Below are positions 15,948 through 25,478 of a stretch of 33,789 nt of DNA, piece after piece. The notes under the pieces were generated by a model. That model was not told the origin of the DNA, did no database searches, and saw only the letters and a program-made list of their open reading frames with translations. The DNA is from an uncultured Caryophanales bacterium (GTDB lineage: Bacteria > Bacillota_I > Bacilli_A > RFN20 > CAG-826). How positions within the stretch are numbered: position 1 is the stretch's first letter; the number at the start of each line of letters is the position of its first letter. The translations under genes and the position numbers were made by a program. Where the stretch lies: the NCBI GenBank assembly GCA_946625055.1, contig CAMOSS010000005.1, positions 1 to 33,789 of the forward strand, in the 5' to 3' direction.

Positions 15948-17435
15948 TTAATCGTCGTCACCAAGAGCTTCTAAACCTTTTTTGAATTCAGTCTTAGTGC
16001 TCTTAACATTCTTCACAAAGAAGAACACCACTAAAGAGATAGCCACACAGGCTGTTGCATAAACTGGTAAGAAGTCCCAGTCAAATGATGGGATATAAAG
16101 AAGGGAACCTAATGCGATAGGTGTAATGGTTTGAGCGGCCATTGATGAAGCATAGTAGTAACCGGTGAATTGACCAATCTTCTTTGTGCTACAAAGTTCA
16201 ACAACCATTGGGAAGGAGTTGACGTGTACGAGTGACATACCAAATCCTTTAATAAACCAAATAACGAATAACCACACTGGGATAGAACCTTTTGGAAGTC
16301 CAACCGCAAAGGTTAAGATTGTCCAGACTGCATAGGAAGCAAGTGTTAATCCTAAGCCTCCGAATAATGTCCATTTTCTTCCAATCTTGGAAGCAATGAT
16401 TCCACCAACAGCGAAACCGATAACACTACCAACACCCATGAGGATGGTGAGGATCATCGTACTTGTTGAGGATGATTGTGTACCATAAATAACATAGTTA
16501 TTTAAGAATGTGGAAATACCATTGTCGGCCATGAACCAGAAGAATTCTGCCACTAAGATGAAGATTAACATTACTTTGTTAGCTTTTGACATTGGTTTGT
16601 CATCATCAATTGGAGCAGCAGCTTCACTTTCAAGTTCGCCACGTGCCATTTCATCTTTAACTTCTTCTTCGACTTTGTTTTCTTTAACTGTGATGAATAA
16701 GACAACGGCAGAAACAAGCATTAAGACTGAAGCCACAAGGAATGGTCCTTCAACGGCCCAAATGTTGTGATATGCCCATGTATGAGCCTTATATAAACCG
16801 GTATCTTTATCAACGGCGGTACCTAAATAATTACTAAGAACAAAGACTAAACCAACGAGGGTTGCAAATGCACCACCGATGTAACCCATGATGTTAATGA
16901 TACCGTTTGCTTTACTACGTAATGGTTTTGGAGTGATATCTGGCATTAATGCCACGGCTGGGTTACGATACATCATCGCGAATAAGACAACGATTGCCAT
17001 CATGATAATGACACCAGCGACATTATTGTAATGGAATAAAACAGGAATAAATGGGAATGCGACTGAACACACGAATGTACCAACTAAAATATAAGGCATA
17101 CGTTTACCGATACGTGTATGTGTTTTATCTGAGATCTTACCGAAGATAGGCAAGAGGATTAATGCTGCCACATTATCAATAGCCATCATAATACCGACAG
17201 GGTATTGAACCTTTTGAATAATGTCACCGCATTTTGCAATAGCCTCAAGGGTGTTTTGTTGACGAAGAGCTTCATATTCTGGATAGAAGGCCTTTGCAAA
17301 AAGTTCCGAGAGGAATGTTGGACACCATGAATCATAGACTTGCCATAAGAGAAGAATGCCAAAAAATGCAAATCCAATCAACATAGTACGCTTCATGTTT
17401 AATTTCAATGGAGCGCTTTGGGTTTGAGCTGTCAT
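15948..17435 (-). CDS. MFS transporter of the GPH / sugar-cation symporter type
   Basis: The 495-residue protein has about 12 membrane helices and a hydrophilic central loop (near 255-285) rich in Glu and Asp. Features fit the glycoside-pentoside-hexuronide/sucrose-transporter branch: DNVAALILLPIFGKISDKTHTRIGKRMPYILVG between TM2 and TM3, RNPAVALMPDITPKPLRSKANGI between TM4 and TM5, and the second-half repeat IIASKIGRKW. Substrate cannot be set from sequence; sugars or glycosides are usual. The ATG has an AAAGGAG site and lies 21 nt after the HAD gene; the GDPD gene follows after 1 nt. Confidence 0.88.
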   Translation of the reverse strand: MTAQTQSAPLKLNMKRTMLIGFAFFGILLLWQVYDSWCPTFLSELFAKAFYPEYEALRQQNTLEAIAKCGDIIQKVQYPVGIMMAIDNVAALILLPIFGKISDKTHTRIGKRMPYILVGTFVCSVAFPFIPVLFHYNNVAGVIIMMAIVVLFAMMYRNPAVALMPDITPKPLRSKANGIINIMGYIGGAFATLVGLVFVLSNYLGTAVDKDTGLYKAHTWAYHNIWAVEGPFLVASVLMLVSAVVLFITVKENKVEEEVKDEMARGELESEAAAPIDDDKPMSKANKVMLIFILVAEFFWFMADNGISTFLNNYVIYGTQSSSTSTMILTILMGVGSVIGFAVGGIIASKIGRKWTLFGGLGLTLASYAVWTILTFAVGLPKGSIPVWLFVIWFIKGFGMSLVHVNSFPMVVELCSTKKIGQFTGYYYASSMAAQTITPIALGSLLYIPSFDWDFLPVYATACVAISLVVFFFVKNVKSTKTEFKKGLEALGDDD

Positions 17436-17456
17436 AATAAGTCTCCTTTTATAAGT

Positions 17457-18245
17457 TTATTTCAATAAATCCTTTAAAGATTTAATGGAATCAAGGATAT
17501 ATGTTGGACGGTAATCATAGTTCTTAAGATCTTCCATTGTAGTTTCACCACTTAAGACCATTACCGAGTCCACTTTTGCATTCACACCAACCAATATATC
17601 AGTGTAAATTCTATCACCTACAACAAGCACATCTTCCATAGGGACATTGAATTGATCAGCAAGATATTCAATAATCTCAGGATTTGGCTTGCCCATTACA
17701 GTTGCTTTCTTATTTGTGCAGAGTCTCATCCACTCAATCATCCCACCGCAATCAGGGATATAAAGCCCATCTTCAATTGGACATCTAAAGTCACCGTTCG
17801 TGGCGATGAAGTCGCAGTCTTGAGTTTGGAGATATAAACATGCATCTCTTAACTCTTGATAGACTAATTCAGTGGAAAAACCTGCTAAAACACAGTCTAT
17901 TTTAGTATTTCCGTCATATTTTGTAATTAATTCGAAGTCGTTCACTAATTTGTCTTTAAGTGATTTGTTCGCAACCACAAAGAGCTTTTTATAACCACAC
18001 TTTTTAAGGTGTGCAATGGCGACTTCTGTGGATGAGTAAAAGTTTTTAACTCTATCGCATTTGATACCGAAATTTTTAATCTTGTTATAGTAAAAATCTA
18101 AGTCATGAGAGGAGTTATTTGTGAAGAAAACATATTCGATATTATTATCCCACAAGTAATCAAAGCACTCCTTCGCGCCATCTAAAAGATTCGCACCTAA
18201 ATAAATGGTACCATCCATGTCAAAAATGATGAGTTTTTTCTTCAT
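17457..18245 (-). CDS. HAD-IIA family phosphatase (NagD/PGP-like)
   Basis: The 262-residue protein has the HAD core: nucleophile FDMDGTIYLG (Asp9, Asp11), motif II FFTNNSS, a C2-type cap domain in the middle (about 85-180), motif III Lys in MGKPNPEIIEYL, and the metal-binding VVGDRIYTDILVG. This matches NagD, 4-nitrophenylphosphatase and phosphoglycolate/glycerol-3-phosphate phosphatases. The actual substrate is unknown. It begins 1 nt after the P-type ATPase stop (TAGAATG) and precedes the MFS gene. Because the operon also holds a GDPD, glycerol-3-phosphate is a plausible substrate (inference). Confidence 0.92.
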   Translation of the reverse strand: MKKKLIIFDMDGTIYLGANLLDGAKECFDYLWDNNIEYVFFTNNSSHDLDFYYNKIKNFGIKCDRVKNFYSSTEVAIAHLKKCGYKKLFVVANKSLKDKLVNDFELITKYDGNTKIDCVLAGFSTELVYQELRDACLYLQTQDCDFIATNGDFRCPIEDGLYIPDCGGMIEWMRLCTNKKATVMGKPNPEIIEYLADQFNVPMEDVLVVGDRIYTDILVGVNAKVDSVMVLSGETTMEDLKNYDYRPTYILDSIKSLKDLLK

Positions 18246-18246
18246 T

Positions 18247-20853
18247 CTAATAGTCCTTATACTCTCTATTTGTGAACAATAATCTATCTAAAATCTTTCC
18301 TGTAATCCTTCGATTAAGGATATAAAGTGGGTAAGCAATTATTCCATACGCCACTAAGAAGATTAATTGTTCTAAGGTCATTGTTAAGTATAAACCAAAT
18401 TTAGCGTTTGTTCCTAAATGTTTCCAACAATATGGAATGATATTAAGGAATCCACCCGTGTTCTTAAGCATCTCTGTTCCAGAAATAATGAAGTATTCAG
18501 GAATGAGATATAAGACTAAAACAACAATGCCTAATGTTGCAAAATAAAGTATCTTTCTATATTTAGTTAGTGGCTTACAGTTTTGATAGAAGACAACAAA
18601 GCCAGCAATGGTGACACATAAAGCCACTACTGGAATCCATCCAAGAGCGGTAATCTTATCACCATCGAAAACTGTGAGCATCGAATTAATATCATATGTT
18701 CCTGTTCTAATCACTTGTGAGAGCAAGACATAAGCAATAATTAAGACCACTGGTATAAACATATAGAAACCGGAAAGAACGGCTTTCTCAACAACGTTTC
18801 TAAAGAAGTTACCAGTCACTCTTGTCTTATCTGGTTCAAGAGAAATAAAGAGCGAAGCAATACCAGTAATGAAAACATTAACAATGGTCATAACTGTTGG
18901 TTGAATCATATGTGGAATGCCAAGAAGGATTGGTAAGATTGTAATAAACATCCATAAGAAGTCTTTCATGACGAATAAGGATGATGATCTTTGAATATTA
19001 TTCACCACTCTTCTTCCTTGGAAGACAGCTTCTTTCATATTTGCAAAGTTGGAATCTAATAAAATTAGATTAGCAACGTTCTTTGTTGCTGCAGCCCCAT
19101 TAGCAAGAGCAATTGAGCAGTCCGCATTCTTAAAGGCTAATAAGTCATTTAATCCATCACCAGTAACACCGACGACGCGGTCATGTTTCTTTAATATGGC
19201 AATGATTTCAGCCTTTTGATCTGGGTTAACACGGCCAAAGATAGAATTATTCATTACAATCTCTTCGAGGTCATCGTTTTCAGTAATTAAAGACATGTCC
19301 ACTACTTTATCCCAGTTATCAATACCAGATTGCTTTGCAATATAGGAGACTGTACCAATGTTATCGCCAGAGATAACTTTGATATCAACGTCATTAGATT
19401 TGAACCATTCCATAGTTGGTTTAACTTCTGGTCTAATCGTGTCTCTAATAATAAACATCGCCACATTTTCTTTCTTTTCTGGGATGCTGTTTTCATCTTT
19501 AAAGGAATCAAGAACTTTAGCTAAAAGAACGACACGTAAACCATTCTTTGCATGTTCATTGACCTTATCTAATAAGTCTTTATCTTTTGTGATATATTCA
19601 GGGGCACCTAAAATAAACCACCCTTCATCTTTAAATTTCACCGCAGAGTATTTTCTTGCACTGCTGAATTCAATGCTATCAACAACTTCTAAAGTTGGTT
19701 TGTTACCAAATCTATTAATTAAAGCATTAGAAGTTTGGTTCATAGCCTTAAAGGCTGATTGATAGGAAGAAATCAAGGATTCCACTTGTTTGTTATCAAA
19801 TTTATTTGATAAAACAACATAGTCTTCCACACTCATTGTGCCATCGGTAAGGGTTCCTGTCTTATCAAGACAGAGAGTGTTAACTCTTGATAATGATTCA
19901 ACAGAATATAAGTTTTGGGCTAATGTTTTGTTTTGAGCAAGATTAACAACGCCTGTGGCCATAGCAATAGAAGCAAGCAAAGCCATACCACAAGGAATCA
20001 TATATGTGATGGTTGTGCCACCATAGAATACAGCGTTAGAAATTAAGTTCTCATCACTCCAGAATCTTGGGAACATTGGAAGATTATCTGGGTTATTAGT
20101 CACTGCATGTAATAATTCATTAAAGAAAACAACAATTGATAATGGAACAGCAATATAGGCCATAACTCTAATAATCTTATAAATAGCAACCATGAGTTGA
20201 GACTTTGGTTGTTTGGCTAACTTAGCTTTGTTCTCAATAGATTGGACATAAGTATCATTACCAATCTTTTCGGCTTTAACCGCAGAGTAACCACTGACCA
20301 CAAATGATCCAGCATAAAGCATTTCGCCTTTGCTCTTTTTCACAGGTACTGATTCACCGGTTAAAAGTGATTCATTAACTTCAACAACATTATTTTCTAA
20401 GATGATACAGTCGACAGGAATTTGATCACCAGCAGAAAGAATTAAGACATCGTCTAAAACTATATCTTTTGGGTGGATTTCTAATTCTTGTCCACCTCTT
20501 CTCACTCTAATCTTGGAATCAGTGAGAAGTTTTAACTTCTCAATTGTCTTTTTTGATTTACATTCTTGGATTGTTCCAATCAAGATATTGAAGAAGATGA
20601 TAATAAGGAACATAAGGTTAGTGATAACCTTTTTACCCACTATTCCGAATAAGAGAATGGCCATCGCGACCATCAACATATTAAAGAAAGTAAAAATATT
20701 CCCAAAGATGATTTGGGCATAAGACTTATTGGTTGGGCTTTTTGTGATATTCACCTTCCCATTCGTCTGCATGTATTTGACTTGTTCTTCGCTTAATCCT
20801 TTATCAGGATCGGCGTTAAAACGATTAATATCTTCTATCTTTTTATTTGCCAT
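18247..20853 (-). CDS. Cation-transporting P-type ATPase (HAD-IC, CtpE-like)
   Basis: The 868-residue pump has TGES (165-168), the phosphorylation site DKTGTLTDG (Asp330), VISGDNIGTV, GRVNPDQKAEII and the hinge TGDGLNDLLAFKNADCSIA, with about ten membrane helices. It lacks an N-terminal metal-binding domain. The TM4 ion-site motif reads YMIPCGMALL rather than PEGL (Ca, Na/K types) or CPC (heavy metals), closest to the IPxGx pattern of CtpE-like calcium pumps. The specificity is uncertain. The ATG at 20853 has no ribosome binding site; an extended -10 element ends 7 nt upstream. It heads a four-gene operon. Confidence 0.9.
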   Translation of the reverse strand: MANKKIEDINRFNADPDKGLSEEQVKYMQTNGKVNITKSPTNKSYAQIIFGNIFTFFNMLMVAMAILLFGIVGKKVITNLMFLIIIFFNILIGTIQECKSKKTIEKLKLLTDSKIRVRRGGQELEIHPKDIVLDDVLILSAGDQIPVDCIILENNVVEVNESLLTGESVPVKKSKGEMLYAGSFVVSGYSAVKAEKIGNDTYVQSIENKAKLAKQPKSQLMVAIYKIIRVMAYIAVPLSIVVFFNELLHAVTNNPDNLPMFPRFWSDENLISNAVFYGGTTITYMIPCGMALLASIAMATGVVNLAQNKTLAQNLYSVESLSRVNTLCLDKTGTLTDGTMSVEDYVVLSNKFDNKQVESLISSYQSAFKAMNQTSNALINRFGNKPTLEVVDSIEFSSARKYSAVKFKDEGWFILGAPEYITKDKDLLDKVNEHAKNGLRVVLLAKVLDSFKDENSIPEKKENVAMFIIRDTIRPEVKPTMEWFKSNDVDIKVISGDNIGTVSYIAKQSGIDNWDKVVDMSLITENDDLEEIVMNNSIFGRVNPDQKAEIIAILKKHDRVVGVTGDGLNDLLAFKNADCSIALANGAAATKNVANLILLDSNFANMKEAVFQGRRVVNNIQRSSSLFVMKDFLWMFITILPILLGIPHMIQPTVMTIVNVFITGIASLFISLEPDKTRVTGNFFRNVVEKAVLSGFYMFIPVVLIIAYVLLSQVIRTGTYDINSMLTVFDGDKITALGWIPVVALCVTIAGFVVFYQNCKPLTKYRKILYFATLGIVVLVLYLIPEYFIISGTEMLKNTGGFLNIIPYCWKHLGTNAKFGLYLTMTLEQLIFLVAYGIIAYPLYILNRRITGKILDRLLFTNREYKDY

Positions 20854-20860
20854 TAATGTA

Positions 20861-20869
20861 ATTATATCA
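20861..20869 (-). promoter_or_regulatory. Extended -10 promoter of the P-type ATPase, leaderless
   Basis: TGATATAAT (20861-20869) is an extended -10 element. The ATG begins 7 nt after it, so the transcript should start at or within 1-2 nt of the ATG. No ribosome binding site is present. The weak -35 region lies in the T-tract of the preceding terminator. Confidence 0.6.
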
Positions 20870-20878
20870 CTTATGTAT

Positions 20879-20905
20879 ATAAAAATAATCCCTGATTTTC
20901 AGGGA
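20879..20905 (-). terminator. Terminator of the mannoside operon
   Basis: TCCCTG (20900-20905) pairs with CAGGGA (20889-20894) around a 5-nt AT loop, followed by TTATTTTTAT. It lies 28 nt after the NUDIX stop and ends the long operon. Confidence 0.8.
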
Positions 20906-20933
20906 CTTATTTGTTTTCATATAAATTTTGTGA

Positions 20934-21389
20934 TTAGTTCAAGTGTTTTAGTAGATCTTTAACAATCTGCTTATTTCTAATCGACATCTTCTCAGGCATA
21001 TTGTCTAAACTATGGAAAGATAGTCTTTTAACTTCTTCAAGTTGAGGAACAAGATTTCCAGAATAATCTCTACAAATATAGACAACATCTAAACCATAGA
21101 TTTCATCACCATTAAAATAGACATAGTGGGTGATTTCTCCAGAATAAAGTTTAAAGAATTCTAACTTGTTCGCAATTAATCCTGTTTCTTCTTTAAGCTC
21201 ACGAGCGGCGGCTTCTTCAGCGCTTTCTTTTAAATCAATTCCACCACCAGGGAAATCAAAATATCCGTCATCACTTCTTTCTTCTAAAAGAACATTGTTG
21301 TTTTTATCTAAAAGAATGACCACAGAATGTGGAAGGAGTAATGGCATGTGCCCTGTTTTTGCTCTTAAATCTTTTAAGTAATCACTCAT
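20934..21389 (-). CDS. NUDIX hydrolase
   Basis: This 151-residue protein carries a full NUDIX box at 49-71: G-x5-E, then REL-x-EETGL (GGIDLKESAEEAAARELKEE...). NUDIX enzymes cleave nucleoside diphosphates linked to another group (nucleotide sugars, ADP-ribose, damaged NTPs). It is the last gene of the long operon and starts 7 nt after the preceding stop without a ribosome binding site. In this setting a nucleotide-sugar pyrophosphatase role is conceivable, but the substrate cannot be told from sequence. Confidence 0.93.
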   Translation of the reverse strand: MSDYLKDLRAKTGHMPLLLPHSVVILLDKNNNVLLEERSDDGYFDFPGGGIDLKESAEEAAARELKEETGLIANKLEFFKLYSGEITHYVYFNGDEIYGLDVVYICRDYSGNLVPQLEEVKRLSFHSLDNMPEKMSIRNKQIVKDLLKHLN

Positions 21390-21396
21390 AACAAAT

Positions 21397-22122
21397 CTAT
21401 TCTAATACATCTTTCACTAAAAGTTCATATTGATGACAAAGTTCTTTATCAAATCCTTCTGGGATATATAAGTCTTTAATCATTTTGTTTCCATTAAATG
21501 TATGGACAAATCCTAAGGCAGCAAGATATCTTCCTTCTTCGTTTAGATGGAATCCATCTTTATGGAAATGTTCTCCAAATTTTTCAATCGCGGCTTCAAT
21601 AATATCTCCGCTTCTAATAACAATGCTAATACCTAAGTCTTCATTTAATAAGAAGTTATAAACATCGGTGATACATTGATACATGTAGACCCTATCATAA
21701 CCATAATGGGAGAAGTTTTCGTTATTAAACCCATTCTCATATGGCCAAGTCTTGTGTAAGACAAAAACTGCATTTTTTTGATATTGTCTGACATATTCAA
21801 TAAGTTCATAGATGTATGGATAATAAGTTTCTTTCATTCCTGAATAGACGCTGACTTGCTGCAATGTAATATAATCCCATTCTTTCATTTCTAGAGCGTC
21901 TTTAAGAGAAATATATCTTCCGGTAGATTCTCCATTCATAAACCATTCATAAGGAGATGATCCTTCTTTGATAAATCTCACATGGCTTTCTAAAGAACAA
22001 CCACCGACATATAAAACGCCAAGTTCAATTTCAACATCACTGCCAAGAGATAATTGATGTGTATATCTAGCCGCGTCCACTGAAAAGGAATTGCCAATCA
22101 TTAAAACACTAATCTTTTTCAT
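21397..22122 (-). CDS. DUF4886 SGNH-type hydrolase
   Basis: The 241-residue protein matches the DUF4886 branch of SGNH/GDSL hydrolases: block I MIGNSFSVDA (nucleophile Ser12), a conserved Gly region GGCSLESHVRF, YITLQQVS in block III position, and HFHKDGFHLNEEGRYLAALGF holding the Asp-x2-His pair. It lacks a signal peptide, so it acts in the cytoplasm. The ATG overlaps the esterase stop (ATGA). SGNH enzymes often remove acetyl groups from sugars, and deacetylation of imported oligosaccharides is the likely role here (inference). Confidence 0.85.
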   Translation of the reverse strand: MKKISVLMIGNSFSVDAARYTHQLSLGSDVEIELGVLYVGGCSLESHVRFIKEGSSPYEWFMNGESTGRYISLKDALEMKEWDYITLQQVSVYSGMKETYYPYIYELIEYVRQYQKNAVFVLHKTWPYENGFNNENFSHYGYDRVYMYQCITDVYNFLLNEDLGISIVIRSGDIIEAAIEKFGEHFHKDGFHLNEEGRYLAALGFVHTFNGNKMIKDLYIPEGFDKELCHQYELLVKDVLE

Positions 22123-22856
22123 AATCTTTTTGAAAACTCCTTCATCATCTTTACCACTTCAAACTCACCATCTTCATCCAAAACAGAACTGCCATGGCAG
22201 TGATTTCCTTTTAACAATTTGAATTCAATATCCGCTTTTGGATTAAAGTTCTTTATCGTTGATAACAATAATTCATTTTGAGGAATACGGTTTGGTAAAT
22301 CATCCTCATATGCAAGCAAGAGAACATGAGAAAAATCTATATCCTTATTTATATAATAAATAGGTGCAGTTTCATCTATTCTTTGTATCCAAGGGTCGAG
22401 ACCTTTTTCATGTTTCAAAATATTAAAATGACTTGTTGTTTGAGCGGCATCTGATACCCATCCGATAATTTCTCTATTCTTAATTCCCACTGACTCTAAA
22501 TACTCATGGTTAAAGCAAAGCATAAGAGTGATCCATGCTCCTGCAGATTGACCAGAAATAATTATTCCTTTTGATTTTCCAAACTTAGAAATATTGTCTT
22601 TTATATATCTCACCGCGTGAGCTGCATCTTCTAACATTTGAGGAAACTTGGCTTCATTTAAAAGAGAGTAGTTCGCTGTGGCAACAGCAAATCCAAGCTT
22701 GGCTAAGTGTTCTGAGAAAAGATGGGTGTCACCTTTATCTCCCTCAATTAGACCACCTCCATGGAAATGGACAATCGTAAAAAACTCCTCTTCATCAGGA
22801 AGGAATAAATCCATATATAAATCTTTATAGAAATTGAGATTAAACTCTCTTTTCAT
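22119..22856 (-). CDS. Alpha/beta hydrolase, HSL-type esterase
   Basis: From the ATG at 22856 the protein is 245 residues. It has the oxyanion motif VHFHGGGLIEGDKG, the nucleophile elbow ISGQSAGAWITL (Ser), an acidic residue in the DDLPNRIP region and a catalytic His in LLKGNHCHGSS. There is no signal peptide. The start is chosen over one 51 nt upstream because AGGATAA precedes it and it lies 2 nt after the manA stop. It overlaps the next gene by 4 nt. An acyl- or acetyl-ester of a carbohydrate is a plausible substrate given the operon. Confidence 0.87.
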   Translation of the reverse strand: MKREFNLNFYKDLYMDLFLPDEEEFFTIVHFHGGGLIEGDKGDTHLFSEHLAKLGFAVATANYSLLNEAKFPQMLEDAAHAVRYIKDNISKFGKSKGIIISGQSAGAWITLMLCFNHEYLESVGIKNREIIGWVSDAAQTTSHFNILKHEKGLDPWIQRIDETAPIYYINKDIDFSHVLLLAYEDDLPNRIPQNELLLSTIKNFNPKADIEFKLLKGNHCHGSSVLDEDGEFEVVKMMKEFSKRL

Positions 22857-22858
22857 AT

Positions 22859-23764
22859 TTATCCTATTTGAGAAATTATAACAACGCCTTTTCCTTTGAT
22901 AAGGCATTCTTTTTTATATGGTAAGAAGAAGGTATCAAATTGGCTGAATCTTTCATTATTAACACTTCCTTCACCTTCTAAAAATGTGAATGAAACAAAT
23001 GACTTATTATTAGCATTTAATCTAATTTCACCATCAAAACTCACTCTTTTTACGGTAAAATACTCATTATTCGCGAGAATATCACCACTAGATTTAATCA
23101 TCTCATATTTATGATAATCAATAACTTCTAAAGCTTTATTAATATGGAGTTCTCTTGGTTTTCCATCCAAGCCAAGTCTGTTGTAGTCATATAACCTATA
23201 TGTGATATTTGAATTCTGTTGAATTTCAATTAACCTAACACCCTTACCAATCGCATGAATTGTCCCTGGTTTAATCAAGAAAGTATCACCTGGTTTAACA
23301 TTATAAAAGTTAAGACAGTCAAGAATCGTTCCATTCTTTAACGCTCTTTTGATCTCTTCTTTTGTGTAGTCTTTATTAAGTCCGACATAGATTCCACTAC
23401 CTTCATCGCTAGAGATGATGTGCCACATCTCAGTCTTACCAAATGAGTTCTCATTCTTTAATGCGTATTCATCATCTGGATGGACTTGGACTGAAAGATT
23501 TTGTTTCGCATCAATTAATTTTATTAATAATGGGAAATAAGGAAATCTATCCATGATAGGGCCAATATCTTCTTTTGTGATGACATCACTAAGAAGTCTT
23601 CCACTATCAGGGCCACTACAAATAAGGGATGAATCTTCCCCTCTAACAGATAGTTCCCAACACTCACTGACTCTTTCTAAGCCTGAGCCTTTATGAAACT
23701 TCTGAAAATAGTTTCCACCCCAAATATAATCTTTAACTCGTGGATATAATTTCACTAACTCCAT
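22859..23764 (-). CDS. manA: Mannose-6-phosphate isomerase, class I
   Basis: ManA interconverts mannose-6-phosphate and fructose-6-phosphate with a bound zinc. The 301-residue length fits the short bacterial form. Signatures are YIWGGNYFQ, ECWELSV, LSVQVHPDD (zinc ligands Gln and His), KTEMWHI (Glu ligand), PGTIHAIGKG (His ligand) and the C-terminal IQQNSNITYRLYDY. The ATG at 23764 is 1 nt after the mutase stop; an ATG 21 nt upstream is inside the mutase gene. It completes the route from mannose-1-phosphate to glycolysis. Confidence 0.96.
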   Translation of the reverse strand: MELVKLYPRVKDYIWGGNYFQKFHKGSGLERVSECWELSVRGEDSSLICSGPDSGRLLSDVITKEDIGPIMDRFPYFPLLIKLIDAKQNLSVQVHPDDEYALKNENSFGKTEMWHIISSDEGSGIYVGLNKDYTKEEIKRALKNGTILDCLNFYNVKPGDTFLIKPGTIHAIGKGVRLIEIQQNSNITYRLYDYNRLGLDGKPRELHINKALEVIDYHKYEMIKSSGDILANNEYFTVKRVSFDGEIRLNANNKSFVSFTFLEGEGSVNNERFSQFDTFFLPYKKECLIKGKGVVIISQIG

Positions 23765-23765
23765 A

Positions 23766-25445
23766 CTACTTAATAAACTCATCAAATAATTGTTTTAATT
23801 CATCAACTCTATCTTGTCCATTACCAAAGACATAAATCTTAAGTTTTGGTTCTGTTCCACTTGGTCTAACTGTCACTGTGGAATTATCTTTAAAGAAGAA
23901 TTTCACCACATCGCTCTTTGGAAGATTGATTTCTTCTTTTCTATCTTCAAAGAAGATATATCCAAGCTTATAATCACCGATATGATCAATGCCTTTAATT
24001 TCTTCTTTGATATTATCACTTCTGAACTTTGCCATAATGTCTTTAATCTTTTGAACACCTTCAAGACCTGGGAATTCATATGTTAATAAGGCGGTTTTAA
24101 AATCACCATATTTCTTATATAAAGCGTTTAATCTATCTAAGAGAGTTAAGCCTTCAAGTTTATAATGGTTGGCGGTTTCCGCAACAAGAAGAGCGGCATT
24201 CACTGCATCCTTATCCCTGATATCAACATTAGAGAGATAACCACATGATTCTTCAAAACCTAATAAATAGTCATCTGTCGCCTCTTTTTCTTCTAAGAGA
24301 TGTATTTGCTCACCGATATATTTAAAACCTGTTAAAACGTCTATAACTTTGACTCCTAAGTCTTTAGCCATGATATTGGCCATGTCACTAGAAACAATAG
24401 TCTTTATAAGAACTGGTCTTTTGGTTAAAGTGTCATTTTCTTTTCTTGCATTATATATCGCATCAAACAAAAGAATACCAACTTCGTTACCAGTTAAGAT
24501 ATGAGGTTTTCCATTTTCATTAACCACTACTCCAACACGATCGCTATCAGGGTCAGTAGCAATTAAAATATCTGCCTTTTCTTCAATTAACTTTTCAATA
24601 CCAAGTTTTAAGGCTTCATGGATTTCAGGATTTGGATATGGACATGTAGGGAAACTTCCATCAGGCATTTCTTGTTCTTTCACCACTTGGACATTATTAA
24701 ATCCATCTTCTTTTAAGATTGTGGTCACGCATCTTCTTCCTGCTCCATTAAGAGGAGTGTAAATAAGATTAAGAACTTTCTTTTCTTGATAGATTGATTC
24801 TTTTAAATCACTCTTAATAAAGGCATCAAAACAATCTTGTCCGATGATAATAATCTTTCCATCTTTAACAAGTTCATCATAATTACCAACTTTGACATCT
24901 TTAAATGTATCTAATGATAAGATTTCTTCTAAAACCTTATTCGCGAGTTCATTCGTGCATTGGCAGCCATCTTCACCATAAACTTTATAACCGTTATATT
25001 TCTTTGGGTTATGGCTAGCGGTGACCATGACACCAGCTTGACATTTAAAATATCTCACCGCAAAAGAAACAGCAGGTGTTGGCATTAATTCTCTGTATAG
25101 ATAAACCTTAATTCCGTTCATCGCTAAAGTAGAAGCTGTCTCTTTAGCAAATTCTATGGAGTGGTTTCTTGAATCATAACCGATAGCAACTGAAGAGGAT
25201 TGATATTTTTTATTAAGATAATTAGCTAATCCTTGGGTGGCTTTACGAATGATGAAACGATTCATTCTATTTGTTCCAACTTCCATCACTCCACGTAATC
25301 CGCCCGTTCCAAAAGCGAGATCTTGATAGAATCGATCTTCGATTTCTTTTTTATTATCTTTAAGAGAAAGGAGTTCTTGTTTTTCTTCGTCTGCTAATAG
25401 AGGAGAGCTAATCCACTCTTCATAAATCTTTTGGTAATCTCTCAT
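23766..25445 (-). CDS. Phosphoglucomutase/phosphomannomutase
   Basis: This alpha-D-phosphohexomutase moves phosphate between C1 and C6 of glucose or mannose. From the ATG at 25445 (GAGGAGA site 9 nt upstream) it is 559 residues, the length of the PgcA/PGM2 type. Visible motifs: substrate loop GTGGLRG, phosphoserine loop VTASHNPKKYNGYK (Ser144), metal loop DPDSDRVG, sugar loop GFEESCGY and phosphate loop RPSGTEPKLKIY. In this operon it would turn mannose-1-phosphate from the GH130 enzyme into mannose-6-phosphate for ManA. Whether it prefers mannose cannot be decided from the motifs. Confidence 0.95.
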   Translation of the reverse strand: MRDYQKIYEEWISSPLLADEEKQELLSLKDNKKEIEDRFYQDLAFGTGGLRGVMEVGTNRMNRFIIRKATQGLANYLNKKYQSSSVAIGYDSRNHSIEFAKETASTLAMNGIKVYLYRELMPTPAVSFAVRYFKCQAGVMVTASHNPKKYNGYKVYGEDGCQCTNELANKVLEEILSLDTFKDVKVGNYDELVKDGKIIIIGQDCFDAFIKSDLKESIYQEKKVLNLIYTPLNGAGRRCVTTILKEDGFNNVQVVKEQEMPDGSFPTCPYPNPEIHEALKLGIEKLIEEKADILIATDPDSDRVGVVVNENGKPHILTGNEVGILLFDAIYNARKENDTLTKRPVLIKTIVSSDMANIMAKDLGVKVIDVLTGFKYIGEQIHLLEEKEATDDYLLGFEESCGYLSNVDIRDKDAVNAALLVAETANHYKLEGLTLLDRLNALYKKYGDFKTALLTYEFPGLEGVQKIKDIMAKFRSDNIKEEIKGIDHIGDYKLGYIFFEDRKEEINLPKSDVVKFFFKDNSTVTVRPSGTEPKLKIYVFGNGQDRVDELKQLFDEFIK

Positions 25446-25478
25446 TAAGCACATTCTCCTCTTATATTATTTTCATAA

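Noticed and set aside
23762-23785. Upstream ATG for manA at 23785
   Set aside because: It is inside the mutase gene; the ATG at 23764 directly follows the mutase stop and begins the conserved MELVKLYP stretch.
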